Source of the DNA: Lobosporangium transversale
Taxonomy: Eukaryota; Mortierellomycota; Mortierellomycetes; Mortierellales; Mortierellaceae
Assembly (NCBI RefSeq): GCF_002105155.1
Contig: NW_019028997.1
Coordinates: 536,001 to 600,000 of the forward strand
Reading direction: 5' to 3'
DNA length: 64,000 bases
Part shown: positions 48,551 to 60,299 of the stretch, one piece after another
How positions within the stretch are numbered: position 1 is the stretch's first letter
Layout of the letters: each line of letters opens with the position of its first letter
The notes under the pieces: generated by a model
The model's database searches: none
What the model saw: the letters and a program-made list of their open reading frames with translations, nothing else
Told to the model about the DNA's origin: nothing
Position numbers and translations under genes: made by a program

Positions 48551-49631
48551 TACAGACCGACCAGACAACAGACAGCACTACAGCACAGCAGGCAGTGCAG
48601 AAGGGAACATGCGGAACCATGCTAAAAGCGTGATAATTTTACATCATGTGACGAAATTCCCACCGGCCGATCTGTTCCTTTTCCTCTTGACAATATTCTT
48701 TGTACACGTTATTTTCCGAGCGACGAAAACAAGAATCTTTTTAACGAAAATAAGGTTTAATTTCCTGATGAAAATCCTTGACGAAAAAAAAATTTAGAAA
48801 ACTCTCTAATAAGAGAAGACTTCCTAAATTACTTAAAACCAGCTACAAGCTTTTTTTTTGTCCACAAAGCCGTTCAGTTACAGCGCTGGGAAGCTGGAGA
48901 ACAATGGACCAGTAATTCAAGGAAACACCAAAGAAAAAAAAAGAAATAAAAGAAAATGAGATGGAGTAACAATGGTATTACCGAGGAGAGTTCACAAGAT
49001 TATGCGAGTCTGGACAATGAATAGACACAAAGTGGAGTTTGGTCAGTCGAGAAAAAGTGGACAGAGGAAGAAGGAAGATGAATAAGACTTCAGTGAGAGG
49101 AGGAAAAGAAAGGCGGATAAGGTGGCAAAGAGAGAAGAGTAAGAAAGATGGATAAGGTGGTAAAAAGGGGGGAGATATTGCTTTGAAGAAAGTGAAAGAT
49201 GCGAAGAAAGTAAAGAAGAAAGTGTACAGCATCGAGAGCAAAATAAATACCATGGAAAAAAAAAAGTAAAATGACCCCTGAAAACGGTCTGTACGGGGTG
49301 ACGTGGAGCGCATTAACAATTTTTTTTTACATTATCCTTTTTTTTTTTTATATTTAATTGTTCAAGCGAAACTGCTGTACCAACGGAGACAGAGAAGCTT
49401 ACCAATGTATTAGGAAGCCTAGCAATAGTTAGATCATCAAATGTTCGGGCACGGTTTAGAGCTACGTAACGCTTGCCCTGAACAGAATAATTTTTCGAGA
49501 TCGAAATGGGTTACTGGCAAGGTCAAGCGCTGGGATCGATGCATCGTCAGCCAATACGACCTTGTAACAGTGAATATTATACTGAAGTTTAGGGGCATGT
49601 TGCAAGTAAATGAGTGTGAGTGAATGTAACT

Positions 49632-49662
<31 letters not shown>

Positions 49663-51830
49663 GATCAGTTTTAATCACTTTAATCAGTTTCAGTCATGGC
49701 CTCCATTCAACCAGAAAAGCTTACCTCTCTTTTACTCATCCACGCAAGAGTTTTCACATAAAGCACTTTCCGTCTTTCCACGCATCTATTTGTTCTATTG
49801 AATGGTCTACGAAAGACGACCTATTCACAATGTCATAGGTGCCATGGGCACATGTCCCCCCACACTGCCCCTTTGGTTCGAGAAATAAATCCAGATCAGA
49901 TTTACAGGGCTTTATTTAGTATGTATACGGACATGGTACCGTAGACATTGCTCGTCCGCAAAGCGCCTTAACCACGCAGTGCTTCTCATCCTTTTAGTCA
50001 TTTATTTACTTACTTGCCTAACGCTCTACACACATAAAATAGTCAAATATATCGCCATAACTGTCAAAAGCTTCAAAGTAAGGCTGCATATGATGGCATA
50101 CTTCGAGGAGGAATTAGAGTTGTTATGCCTTCCTGAAGCCTTTGACAATGCAAAAGGGCTAAACGTGTCCACGAACACCTAAACCAAGGCCTCTGACGAT
50201 GATAGCGAGACTGAAAAATATTCAGTAGATAGATCGTGAGCAGTAGAAAAAGTAAGTGAAAATTAGATGTGAGTCCGTATACCACACCCATGTGAGTATT
50301 TATTCATGTTCTGATAGAGGGGCTTGTGCCAAATAATTACGTATCCACCTATAAGATGGCACTACCAGCATCAAATACTGAGCCGCCCATTTTTTGAAAT
50401 CGTCCCCCTATGAAATACATCAAGTACAACATAAGCTTTCAATAGCGACTCCAACATACCACATTCTCCAAGAAGATAATTGAAACGAACCTTCAAAAGT
50501 TGTGAAAGGTCATGGTTGTTCGTAGCATCCAGTGATGCATGGAGAGCGCCCATAATAGACAGACAAAGGCAGAGGAATAGAGAGAGAGACGACCTACAAG
50601 GCGCGTTTTTCCCTCTCTCTGTAGACGTGTCTGGGTGTTGATGCCGCTCAGCGCATAATATTTAACTGATTTGCTTCTTGCACCTTTTCCTCGTCTACGT
50701 CTACTCTCAGCTGAAAATACTCTCTTGGGTGACCTCGAGGGACACTAAGGCCACAGGGAATAAGGGCTATACAGGAGATGCCCTCAGAGGCCATTGACCC
50801 AGCACCTCTCCGCCGCCGCCACATTCTCTCCGCCTCATTCCGGCTATGTTACCGCGTTGATCCTTGTCCGTGCGCAAAAGAAATAAATAAGCTTTTATTT
50901 GAGCGAGAGCCACACTCAGTTGCAATGGACATGCAGCGATACAGCGCGGCTACGATTCAATACGAACAAACTAAATAAACAATAAACAGTAATAATAATA
51001 ATTTTCTTCTCTCTTTCCCGCCAATGTTTTGGATTTTATGTGCTATGTAAATGTGAACGCACTGTAACACGGTAATCGCCTGTAACAACACACGCCCACC
51101 AAAGTAGCAGCCCGAAATCATTGACTAGGGAACAGCTCATAGACTCTACCTAAGGAATTAACCAGAGCTATGTAGTTGTGTGAGCGTAGCTAAATACATA
51201 GGGCTTTAGACATGCTATTGCTACTAGACAAAAAAAAAAAGAATACACTTTTGCACGATGTTTTCCTCTAAAGAATAAACCAATGCTTGATGAGTGGAGC
51301 TGCTTTTAAAACTAATGGTTAGCAGCCCCTATCTTTGCCACTCTTGTGTAGATTAGGTTGAAGACCCTCTTCTCTTTTCAGTAGATTATGAGTTATATTG
51401 ATTATGGAACTCGTTCGGCAAATCAAATGCACAGCCTAAACTAACAATTATAGTCAAAGCCTACCGAGCTTAACTCCACTAGGGTATTCATGTGCTTGAT
51501 TGGGCTCTTCAAGACCGTGAATGAGTGAATGTAAGTATACAGCCAGCTATATATTACTGAGGAGCTTGCTATCAATAGCTGATACAGTTTAGTCCATTGA
51601 CTTTGCTATTGATTGTCGCTACTAATTTTCTATTCCTATTTGAGGACATTTGCATTTACAACAATCACAGATCCTTCACAATTTCAGACAAAAGACAAAG
51701 ATCATTGTACCTGATCTTGTCTTTTAATATTTACTGTTAATTGTTTACTATGCTATGGTTTGCAAGCTGCATCCTGGCCCAAGAGTAGTGATGCCCTCGA
51801 TACGTGTGCATGACTAGATGTGCTTGGATT
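48551..51830. other. no gene recognised
   Basis: It contains purine-rich (48900-49260) and AT-rich DNA, T tracts near 49330 and 49640, and a gaga-type run near 50580. An open frame of about 60 codons on the minus strand (50371-50553, SLLKAYVVLDVFHRGTIS) has protein-like composition but no supporting neighbours. Confidence 0.35.
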
Positions 51831-51839
51831 CTTTTGATG

Positions 51840-52700
51840 GTACTTTTTAGCATATTCTTTGATGGCGCCTTGGCTAACTGCCTTGGTAACCTTGGTTGGC
51901 TGGCCCTAGTAGCCTGGCTTTGAGATGGTTGACTGCTTTTGATTGTTTGGACTCTTATAGGTTGCCCTTGGTTGACTTTGGCTTTGGTAGTCTTTGATTT
52001 CCTTGATTGCAGCAAACTGTGTTTGATTAATTGTGGGTGCCTGGCTGCCTTCGATTGCTTTGACTTTGGTTTTCTGTCTTTGATTTTGTTGATGCAGTCT
52101 CTGGCTGGTATGGCTGAGGCAACCTTCTACCGGCTTTGTGCCTTAGCTGGCTTTCAATGAGGTTTCTTTTGGTTGAGTGGAGTGAGCTGGTTGACTTTTT
52201 TTTTTTTTTTTTTTATTTTTTTTTATTTTTTTTTGCAGTGACGTGGCTGCTATCTGCTTGCTTTTTGGCTTCTGGCTTTTGGTTTTTGGTTTCTGACTTT
52301 TAGTTCCTGACTTCTGGCTTTTGACTTCTGGCTTTTAGCTTCTGGCTTCTGGCTTCTGGCTTTGATCTTTTGACTTCCGACTTCTGGCATTTGGCTTCTG
52401 GCTTTTGGCTTTTGGATTCTGGCTTCTGACTTTTGGCTTCTGACTTCGGTCTTTTGACTTCCGGCTTCTGGCTTTTGGCTTCTGGCTTTTGGCTTCTGGC
52501 TTTTGGCTTTTGGATTCTGGCTTCGGGGAGGGGGGGTTTATTTTTTATTTTTTATTCTTTTTTTTTTTATTTTCATTTGAAGTTTTTTTTTTTTTTTTTT
52601 TTTTTTGGTTTTTTTTATTTGGGTTTTTATATGACCGTTGGCTGTTAACTGTTGGCCGTTGGCTGTTGGCTGTTGGCTGTTGGTTATTAGCTCTGAGGCT
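51840..52700. repeat. degenerate (GGCTTYTGGCTTTT)n and related repeats
   Basis: From about 52255 to 52530 the strand is a drifting array of ttctggcttttggc units. 52630-52690 is gttggctgttggct. 51840-52160 carries looser tggctttgg-type motifs. T tracts lie near 52195 and 52580. It is a low-complexity satellite; open frames through it are artefacts. Confidence 0.75.
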
Positions 52701-53268
52701 ATTTCTCCAGGCGCTCTACCTCGGCCTGATGCTCTTTCCCAGGCCTTCTGCTTTCCTCCATGGACAGTAGGCCTCGCTTCTCCAAGCAAAAGTCCCATTG
52801 CAGTGGTCTATCAAACGACTAACCAATGGAGCCTCACTTTGACCAGAGCATCTTTGGTTCAGACGGCAGGAAACAGGGGTCACACAACATGACGCCTCTA
52901 CGCCATGCACCCACTACGACCAGACGTCCCTGGCGCAGCATCGCTAATTGGATAACCTAAGAATGATAAGTCAGCAACAATGAACCATTCACAAAGCCCT
53001 ATAGAGCACCGAGTTGCCAAAGATTCCATCTAACCAGAGAGAACGAAAGCAAAGGTAAAATAGAATTAATATGTTCATTGTGTCTTTTTTTTTACCTACC
53101 TTAGATGCTACCAGGCCTCGATAGCACCTGATCCTGATCCTGATCCTGGTCCTGCTGGAGGGGGAATCTCCTTGACGGCCGAGGCTCGAGCTCTACAGGT
53201 CCCTGTGAATAATTCATTGGTACTGACTTACCATTCTTAGACTACCGCAACTGTGTGTCATCCTGTCC
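52700..53268. other. no gene recognised; open frame downstream of small gene
   Basis: On the minus strand 53202-53101 stays open in the same frame as the gene above it (PVELEPRPSRRFPL, then QD repeats, ending LSRPGSI) after two TAG codons. This suggests a former or alternatively spliced 3' part of that gene. Confidence 0.35.
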
Positions 53269-53922
53269 CTACGCGAAATCCCCAGAGATACTCGGATCAA
53301 AGTGAGGCCCAGAGGCTAGAAGCTCTCTAGCGCCACCACAATGGTCCTCCCTCAAGGAGTCGTGAGGGTCCGACGGAGTGGAACCCCCCATCAGAGCAGA
53401 TGAGGAGTTCGTAGGAGGCGGCAGAGGGGCCCCCGGGCTCCGATGGTAGGACGGAGTGGAGCCCTTATCGAAACGGATAGGCCCCTATGGAAAGAGCCGA
53501 AGAAAGAAATAAAAAAAAAAAAAAAAAGCGTGGTTAGAATATTTGGTAACCAAAGTACAGATGACCATATCTCATTACAAAGAACAGTATAACGCAGCAA
53601 ACCCAAAGAGAAAAAAAGTGCAATATGTTTACTCAATAAGAGAGAATACTTACAGATCCGCTTGGGGCCCCATTTCGGTAAGCACTGCATGAACTTATTG
53701 CAGTCTTTAGGATGGCCGCCGCTGAGCATCCAGAGGTAGTGTTTCTTGTGATGACTAGAAGGACAAAGGTAAAAGAATAGGAATAAGTTAATGGACCTGC
53801 TGGACTCATTTAGCAATAGCTAAGCAGTGGGTGACGGTAGGCAAGAGAAAGTGAAGCCATGCTAGATACTTACTTGATGACGGCTCTATAGTGGGTTGTA
53901 TTTCACGCCTGGGATAGAGCAT
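53269..53922 (-). CDS. unrecognised small protein, three exons
   Basis: ATG 53922 opens MLYPRREIQPTIEPSS. Exons 53922-53874, 53754-53654 and 53484-53269 join with phases 1 and 0 and encode 121 residues ending SGPHFDPSISGDFA. Each donor is gtaagt and the acceptors are ctag and catag. The joined protein is Ser/Pro-rich (TRNTTSGCSAAAILKTAISS; SYHRSPGAPLPPPTNSSSAL) and probably disordered. The call rests on perfect donors and phase agreement, not on homology. An exon with a related sequence lies about 0.6 kb upstream (54.5 kb). It could be a Mortierella-lineage orphan or a fragment. Confidence 0.42.
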
Positions 53923-54270
53923 TTTTTATGGCCTCTGTGTGGCCTTTGTAGTGCAAGTGAAGGGGAGGTGGAGAGGATGTGGGTGAAGAGAGGAGAAAAG
54001 AAAAGAAAAGCTGGGAGGAGAGGAAGGGTATTTATGAAAACTGTTTTCCATTTTGTGTCGTCCGTATGACGTTTTACAGCAACGCAAAGGAAACTTGGTA
54101 TCCCACTGCCAAAGGTATTAAATAATAATAAGAATACTAATAATATTCATCATATGTCAGCAATAAAGAAAGCCATTGTGAAGTATAATAGTAAGCGAAT
54201 GAGCGAGTAAAAAATAAATATTTAAAATGTAAAGAGATAACGCGTTTAGAGGGTAATGCCACAAAAATAT

Positions 54271-54593
54271 TTATCTTTCCGCCATGACGCCCTCGGTCAG
54301 ATGTTCGCTATTTTCTGGTTGGTCAAAACATTTACACGGCAGATAAGGGAAGCAGACATTGTCCACCTCGGTAAAATTAACCTTTTTTATCTCCAAATGC
54401 TGCATGAATGAGTATGGAAAGAACCATTGAGCCAAATATAATGAATAATACAAACTAATGCATTATATAGACATATACTTACTTGCTGTCGACGACGAGG
54501 GCTCTTTGGCGGATTGTACTTTGGAGAAAAGGAGAAAGGATGAATGCCGAGTGGTTTTTGAAATCGCTCAGGGAAAATAGTAAGTGAAACCAA
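54271..54593 (-). CDS. possible small gene, exon related to the 53.9-kb gene
   Basis: An exon ending ccctcgtcgtcgacagcaa/gtaagt (54593-54483) resembles the first exon of the 53.9-kb gene (KVQSAKEPSS versus EIQPTIEPSS in the equivalent frame). In another frame it joins in phase to 54399-54271 (HLEIKKVNFTEVDNVCFPYL, then PCKCFDQPENSEHL), which gives about 79 residues. Which frame is real cannot be decided. No family is recognised. Confidence 0.25.
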
Positions 54594-56064
54594 TTTGAGA
54601 TCACAAAGTATTGATTGAATAACAATACAAATACGGCATTTTGCTTTTAAGCAAGAAAAAAAAAAAAGGAAAAAGAAAGCGGCATAGCGGGAATTGAAAA
54701 TCGATCATCTGCGCACCCGTGATATCATTCGTCAATTTTCATATGCTTACAAGGTGGAGAAAGAGAAAAACATTCCATCCTCAAAGACATGCAGGGTCAT
54801 ACATACAACAATCTGCCTGCCCACAACATGAGCACGAGCCACATTGCTCTCTTTGGTGTACAGCAAAGAGAGAATAAAGGACCGAGAAGTGTAAAGCGAC
54901 TAAAGTAAAGGGACAGGATTCAGAGCACAATAGCTTATCAACGCTCGCATGCTCCCATTTTTCACCAGCGTTAAGCTCGAGTACCTTTTTTTGTTTAGCA
55001 ATAGAGCCCATCAGACACTATCAGTCAAATTTGCTACTTAATTCCCTTCTTCTCTTCTCTCTCTTCACCCCTTACAATGAATAGGATAAACTACCGTGGG
55101 AACTCTGCTTCAGCAGTTTTTGTCCGAACAAACTTTTTTTTTTTTTTTTTTTCCTTTTTTCCTTTTCCTTTTCAGGACGCCAAAAAGATACGGCACGTCA
55201 TTCCCTCGATACGATTGTGTGCTTTTTATTGGTCGATACATAAACGTTGATACTTTATTTCACCTTCAAACAAAGGAATTATAAACGCACCGCTTAATCA
55301 GCTATTCACTAATCTTTATATATCCTATATTGTATTGCATGAAAATAAAACTAATAAATAATATTCTGAGGATTTGTCATGTGTTATTTTCTATCACACT
55401 CTGGAAAAACGGCAATCTGCCAATGTACAGTTCCAACGATTAGTCTATCCCATCTCTTGTTAGGAGTGAAGAAAGAGAATAGAATAATAAGATTAAGATG
55501 ATGATTCCCTTTACCAACAAGAGTAAATAACTCGAGATCAATGCAGCTCATGCTCTGTTTGGTTGTGGGCAGGCTTTTATTACGAGTCTTGAAGACAGAG
55601 TGTCTTCTCCATCTCTACTCGTGAGAGTCTCTTCATTATCATATGAAATATGACAGATGACATCAAATACACGTATATTTATTTATTTTTTATCTTTTTA
55701 AATTGTTGCTCATCTTTTATTGGTCGCTCTTGAGCGTACAGCAAGCAAGGTACTTAGTACATCGTGCTTTTGAAATATAATCACTACTCGTCCCTTCTCC
55801 TCTTCTTTCGCGGACGTAAAAAAATGATAAGAAAAACGAATATAAAAAAGACCAATTTTGATTCTCTTCTTTTTTTTTTTTCTTTTCTCTTCTCTTTCTC
55901 CTCGGTCTCCTTGACCATCGGCCTCCTCAACCAAGATTAAAGGTAAGCAACACTCTCCAAACACACACTCCTACTGAAGTCTTCAACCTTCTTGCTCTGC
56001 GCTGTACTGTTCTTGTTCTGATGTTTCTTCCCCTACCTCTTTCTTTTCATTCCATGATTAGACT
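54594..56064. other. no gene recognised
   Basis: AT-rich, with a T tract near 55135 and a pyrimidine-rich strip at 55860-55925 followed by a good donor (aaag/gtaagc at 55943). That strip could be the leader of the open stretch at 56065. Confidence 0.35.
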
Positions 56065-56371
56065 GTAAACGACATGAACCCATCGAAAGCAACTGGAACT
56101 TTATAGCTCACAATGAGGCCGCTGCATCCAAACGGCCGCACTCAAACAAACAGCCGCGCTCAGACAGCCACGCTCAAACAGCCCGCCGCATCCAAGCAGC
56201 CGCACTCAAACAAGCAGCTGTAGCCAAACAGTCGTATTCAAGCGACTCCACACAAATGGCCGGACTACCACATTCGAGCGGCCAGCTCTTTTCAATGGCC
56301 AGACAGCCAGCCCGTCTCCTGGGCATGATGGCTAAATGGCGAAGGCTTCTCAGCAACTCCGGGCCACAATA
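56065..56371 (+). other. open stretch, possible exon
   Basis: After an acceptor (gattag at 56059-56064) one frame stays open for about 100 codons (EPIESNWNFIAHNEAAASKR; LPHSSGQLFSMARQPARLLG). Most of it is an imperfect repeat of a ~20-nt 'gccgcactcaaacaa' motif, which may by itself explain the openness. There is no ATG at a suitable place. Confidence 0.2.
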
Positions 56372-56489
56372 ACCAGATCGTTTCCCATAGCACATCCTAC
56401 AAGGTACTGGTACTGAAAGCTCGGCGCCGCCAGCTGAAGAACGAAACCAAAGAAAGGCTGAACAATCCATCAAGCCAAAACAAACACCT

Positions 56490-56721
56490 CCAAAAAAAAA
56501 GAAAAAAAAAGAAGAAAAAAAAGAAAAAAACAAAAAAAAAGAAGAAAAAAAAGAAAAAAACAAAAAAAAAAGAGACGAAAACAAAAAAAAAAAAAAAGAA
56601 ATAAAAAGAAGAAAAAAAAGAAAAAAACAAAAAAAGAGACGAAAACAAAAAAAAAAAAAAGAAATAAAAACAAAAGAAAAAAAAAGAGACGAAAAACAAA
56701 GAAAAAAAAAGAGACGAAAAA

Positions 56722-56758
<37 letters not shown>

Positions 56759-56890
56759 GATGAAAAAAAATATAAATAATCCAAAGAAAAGAACAAAAAA
56801 AAAATCAAAGACAAAAACAAAAATCCAAAGAAAAAAAAATCCAAATAAAAAAAAAAAAACCTCAAACCAGAAAAAAAAAAAAAAAAAAAT
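56490..56890. repeat. purine-rich low-complexity tract (GAAGAAAAAAAA)n
   Basis: About 400 nt of A with scattered G and C (aaagaaaaaaacaaaaaaaa units, agagacgaaaaacaaa units). The reverse strand is open as poly-Phe/Ser and is not a gene. Confidence 0.85.
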
Positions 56891-57554
56891 TCATACTAAC
56901 ACCCTTTAATATAGCAACAATGCATATCCAAGGTAGGTCCGAACGGGCATGAGCCTACGCTGGTCCTTGAATGAGCCATGCGGTGGCGGAGCCCCTTCGG
57001 TTGGGAATGGGAATGGGAATGGGAAAATGGGTTAATGGGTGTGTGTGCGGGCGTTTGCAAGGCCATGGGGCCTGACCAACGGAGCACGATATGCCAGACC
57101 ACCTCCACGTGGTGTGCTCCGGACAACATCTTGGAGAGTCTTTTCGATGGTGACAAAGGAAAGTGCTTTCCAAGGTGGCTAAGAGTCTGGCTTCTTGTAG
57201 AATAGTAGCCAGGTAAGCTAGATAGCTAGATAGCAAGCAACCATTAATAAAAAAGTGTAAAAAAAAAAAAGCTTTAAATGCACTCTGAAAATTGAAAAAC
57301 TTAGTAGAGGCAACATTGCTTAGATGATAGAGTCGCTCATTTTTTTTTCTTTTCTCTGTTGTACACCACACAAAGAGGGCAATGTGGCTCGTGCTCTTGT
57401 TTGCACAGGATTGTTGTTTGCAGATCATTGAAGATGGAATGTTATTAATGCTCTTTTCATCCCACCTACACCCGTGAGAGCTCTTTCTTTCTCATCTTGC
57501 AAAGATATGAAAATTGATGGATGATGTCATCGGTGCGCTGATTATCCATTTTCA

Positions 57555-57589
<35 letters not shown>

Positions 57590-58379
57590 ACACACGCTCT
57601 AGGTTATTTTATTTTGTTTTATTTTCTCCTCTCTCTTTTTTTCACACATCGTCACATCGTCACATCATCACATCATCAAAGAGCATAACCGGGACGCCGA
57701 TTGCTTCTCAATGATCTCGCTCTCGAGGGGTAAATCCAAGTTGACATTGCTGACACTGATGAGTCACAAGCTTTGGACTATTCTCTGTCCTAATTGTTTG
57801 TTGCTGTATCTCCAAGCCATTGCAACTGTTGGTGCTATTTTTTATGGAGAAGATGAAGAGATCCTTGGATTCAGCGAGTTCCTTCCTGTGCAAACCTACA
57901 GAATGTAAAAACCACCCGAAAAGATTGTGGTCTACGCGGTCATCAAGCCTGTTTTTTTTTTAATGGGTGTAGTTCCTACTACTTGAGCTAATAGCCAAGC
58001 GAAGTGGCACTATCAGATTCCATCTTAGGCAGGGCGTCAAGCAAGACTCCCTTCGCCGAAAAAGAATCATGATGTATGGATGTTCAGTGGGAATAGAAGC
58101 TGATAGGCTGAAGCTACTGAATACAAACTAAAAACATCCAAACTGAATGCACAAGCCAATGATAATCTTGGAGATTTAACAGAACTTGACAATTTTTTGA
58201 TTTGCAATCCCCATCGCGCTCGATGGGTTTCCAAATTAAAATCGAGAAAATAAATTGTCCATTTCCACATCTGTCTTCAATCTGCCATCCTAACTTTTAC
58301 TGCAACCTGTGCCAACATATTTGTACCTACTTATAAGGCCGCTAAGGTCGGCTGAGGCCAATCACTTTTTGTTGCACAC
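56891..58379. other. no gene recognised
   Basis: It contains a (GGGAAT)4 run near 57005 and a T tract near 57560-57587. No protein family was seen on either strand. Confidence 0.35.
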
Positions 58380-59040
58380 ATTTGTCCCAAAGAACAAACA
58401 TTTCTCTCTCCTTGTTGCTTTGTATTACTGTAAACTGGAAGGGGTGGCTCAAGGAGCAGGCTATGGTAACTATGAAAGTGATGAATAAAGTTATGGGTAT
58501 CGATTATGGTGATTCAGGATCGCTTTTACAAGATCTCGGAGAGTATTTTTTTTGCGACCTTCAAATTCTTGTTAGAAATCGCTTTGGAGAACTCATTCGA
58601 AAGATCTGAAAGAGCTCTCTCTGCCTCTTCATTGCCAGTGACAACAAGCTCTCTACTGTCCGAAAAAAGACCAAGCAGTCGCCTTGTAATATTTGCAGCA
58701 TCTGAGTGGTCGTCTTGCTGCGGTTCTTCAATGTCATAAAAATGCAGAGTAATCTTGGCCTGCTTGTTTTGCCCTGCCCTTATTGCAAGGCTCCGAAGGG
58801 CAAGACTTAGTGGTACCTTGTACTGAGAGAGTGAGAAAATGGTAACAGGCAGTAAGTAGAGTGAGCCATATCCCAGCAATGCTTCTGGACGTTCTGTATA
58901 TATCGTCAATTTCCATGGAATGGTAGCCATCGGAACAAACAACAGGAACTGAGAGAACAAAGGAGACACTACTCCAAAAATATAAGAGAATACCACACTT
59001 AAAACATTGGAGCGGACACCACACTAAAAGGCATAATAAA
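58380..59040 (-). pseudogene. internally deleted copy of the 46-kb zinc-finger gene
   Basis: It aligns to 46042-48560 from the 3' flank (tttgtcycaaagaacaaaca) through the C-terminal coding region, then jumps twice: the equivalents of about 46563-47080 and 47115-47800 are missing. At both junctions short identical bases (tata; cgga) occur at the two ends. Three degenerate minisatellite units remain at about 58960-59030. Only the last ~120 codons are kept, without the zinc finger. Confidence 0.75.
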
Positions 59041-59737
59041 CACATAATCTCTTGGGCAAAAGGTTGGTATTGTTCGAGCGTATCAAAACTATGATCCTTT
59101 CACTTACAAATCTGTGAAGAGAGAGTCGATCTTCCTAATCATTCTTTTCCCGAGCGCTTCGCAGGGCTAACGCGGAAACCCGTCGCAGTTCTCGCAGCTG
59201 CCGTTATGGGTTTAAGCTTCTTGGGTCGCATTTGAGATGTACCATATGCGCAAGGCATTTCCCACTAGTATTTTCAGGACCATATTTCAAGGAGCTGGTG
59301 TGACTGGTTTGCCGGCAACGTACGCTGGCAAAATATCTATGAATGCCAACAGCACTATCCTAGCAATGTGAGCCTGCGATCAATCGTTTTTTTTTTTTTA
59401 ATAAATATTTTTTGACCAGAATGGAGGCTGACTCGGCAACATACCTTTAGCAGTAAAGAAATCACTAAGGAGGTAGGAAATAATAGAGATGGATACTAGC
59501 TTGGGCGGGATAAGGTGGAAGTTGGGAAATGCGCAGAGGAGTGGAGGCTATTTAAAGATGAATAAAGTGGCATCGTGATGATAGAGCTTGATACATGGAT
59601 TTTACTGATTTTTTACTGATTGATTTTTGCGGTTGGTTTTTGTTTGGTTTTTAATGGTTGATTTTTATTGATTGTGATGGCTGGTTTTCCATAACTATTT
59701 AAGGGTTGGAATGTGCACAAAGCGTGAGTTGATCCGC

Positions 59738-59786
<49 letters not shown>

Positions 59787-59829
59787 GCAGCAGCATTGTC
59801 CAACTCGAAAGTCCTTCTTTTTTTTTTTT
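59041..59829. other. no gene recognised; (CAA)n repeat
   Basis: A CAA microsatellite turning into CAG lies at 59736-59795. An imperfect 'tgattttt/ggttttt' repeat precedes it near 59600-59690. Nothing coding was seen. Confidence 0.45.
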
Positions 59830-60075
59830 CTTTTTTTTCGCCTCAAATAGTAAATGTCATCTTGGCTCTATAGCCCATGCACATGAGGCCGTACATTATT
59901 GACGATGTATGCTTGATCTGTTTATTAGCTTATGTTATTCATGAGCCGATATTTATTCATTGAGCGCAATATTAAGTGCATAGCAAGCGTTTAATATATT
60001 ACAGTTGTTTCCAGACGATCATCAACCTATATTCATGAGTCTATACCCATGATACTACTAAATAAAACGAACTCT
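59830..60075 (-). repeat. conserved 3' flank of LRR unit (copy 3)
   Basis: cctcaaatagtaaatgtcatcttgg and the following ~200 nt resemble 44225-44400 and 38960-39150. It sits downstream of the LRR pseudogene. Confidence 0.5.
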
Positions 60076-60299
60076 CAGCAGCCTTGGTATGCTAAGATTC
60101 CCTTTTAAAGAGAGAGACCAGACAGCGAAGGTTCAAAAGGCACCAATGTTATGAGCGTTTGTTACTATCAGTCAGCTTATTTGGATCAAACTAACATTCT
60201 TAACTATCGACTATATTGATGACCAAACCAATCAAATAAATCTAGCAATGGCCCATGTTTATCAGTCAGCATCGAGCGTGTTACACCACTGGGAATATT

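Noticed and set aside
47780..48568. 262-codon minus-strand frame of MVSPLMFFS repeats
   Set aside because: Pure translation of the 27-bp minisatellite without any unique sequence.
53203..53231. 29-nt intron joining the small gene to its reopened downstream frame
   Set aside because: It has gtaagt and cacag ends but is too short for a typical fungal intron, and an upstream TAG would remain in frame.
56397..56865. Phe-rich minus-strand frames suggesting a membrane protein
   Set aside because: They translate an A/G low-complexity tract; the hydrophobicity is a composition artefact.
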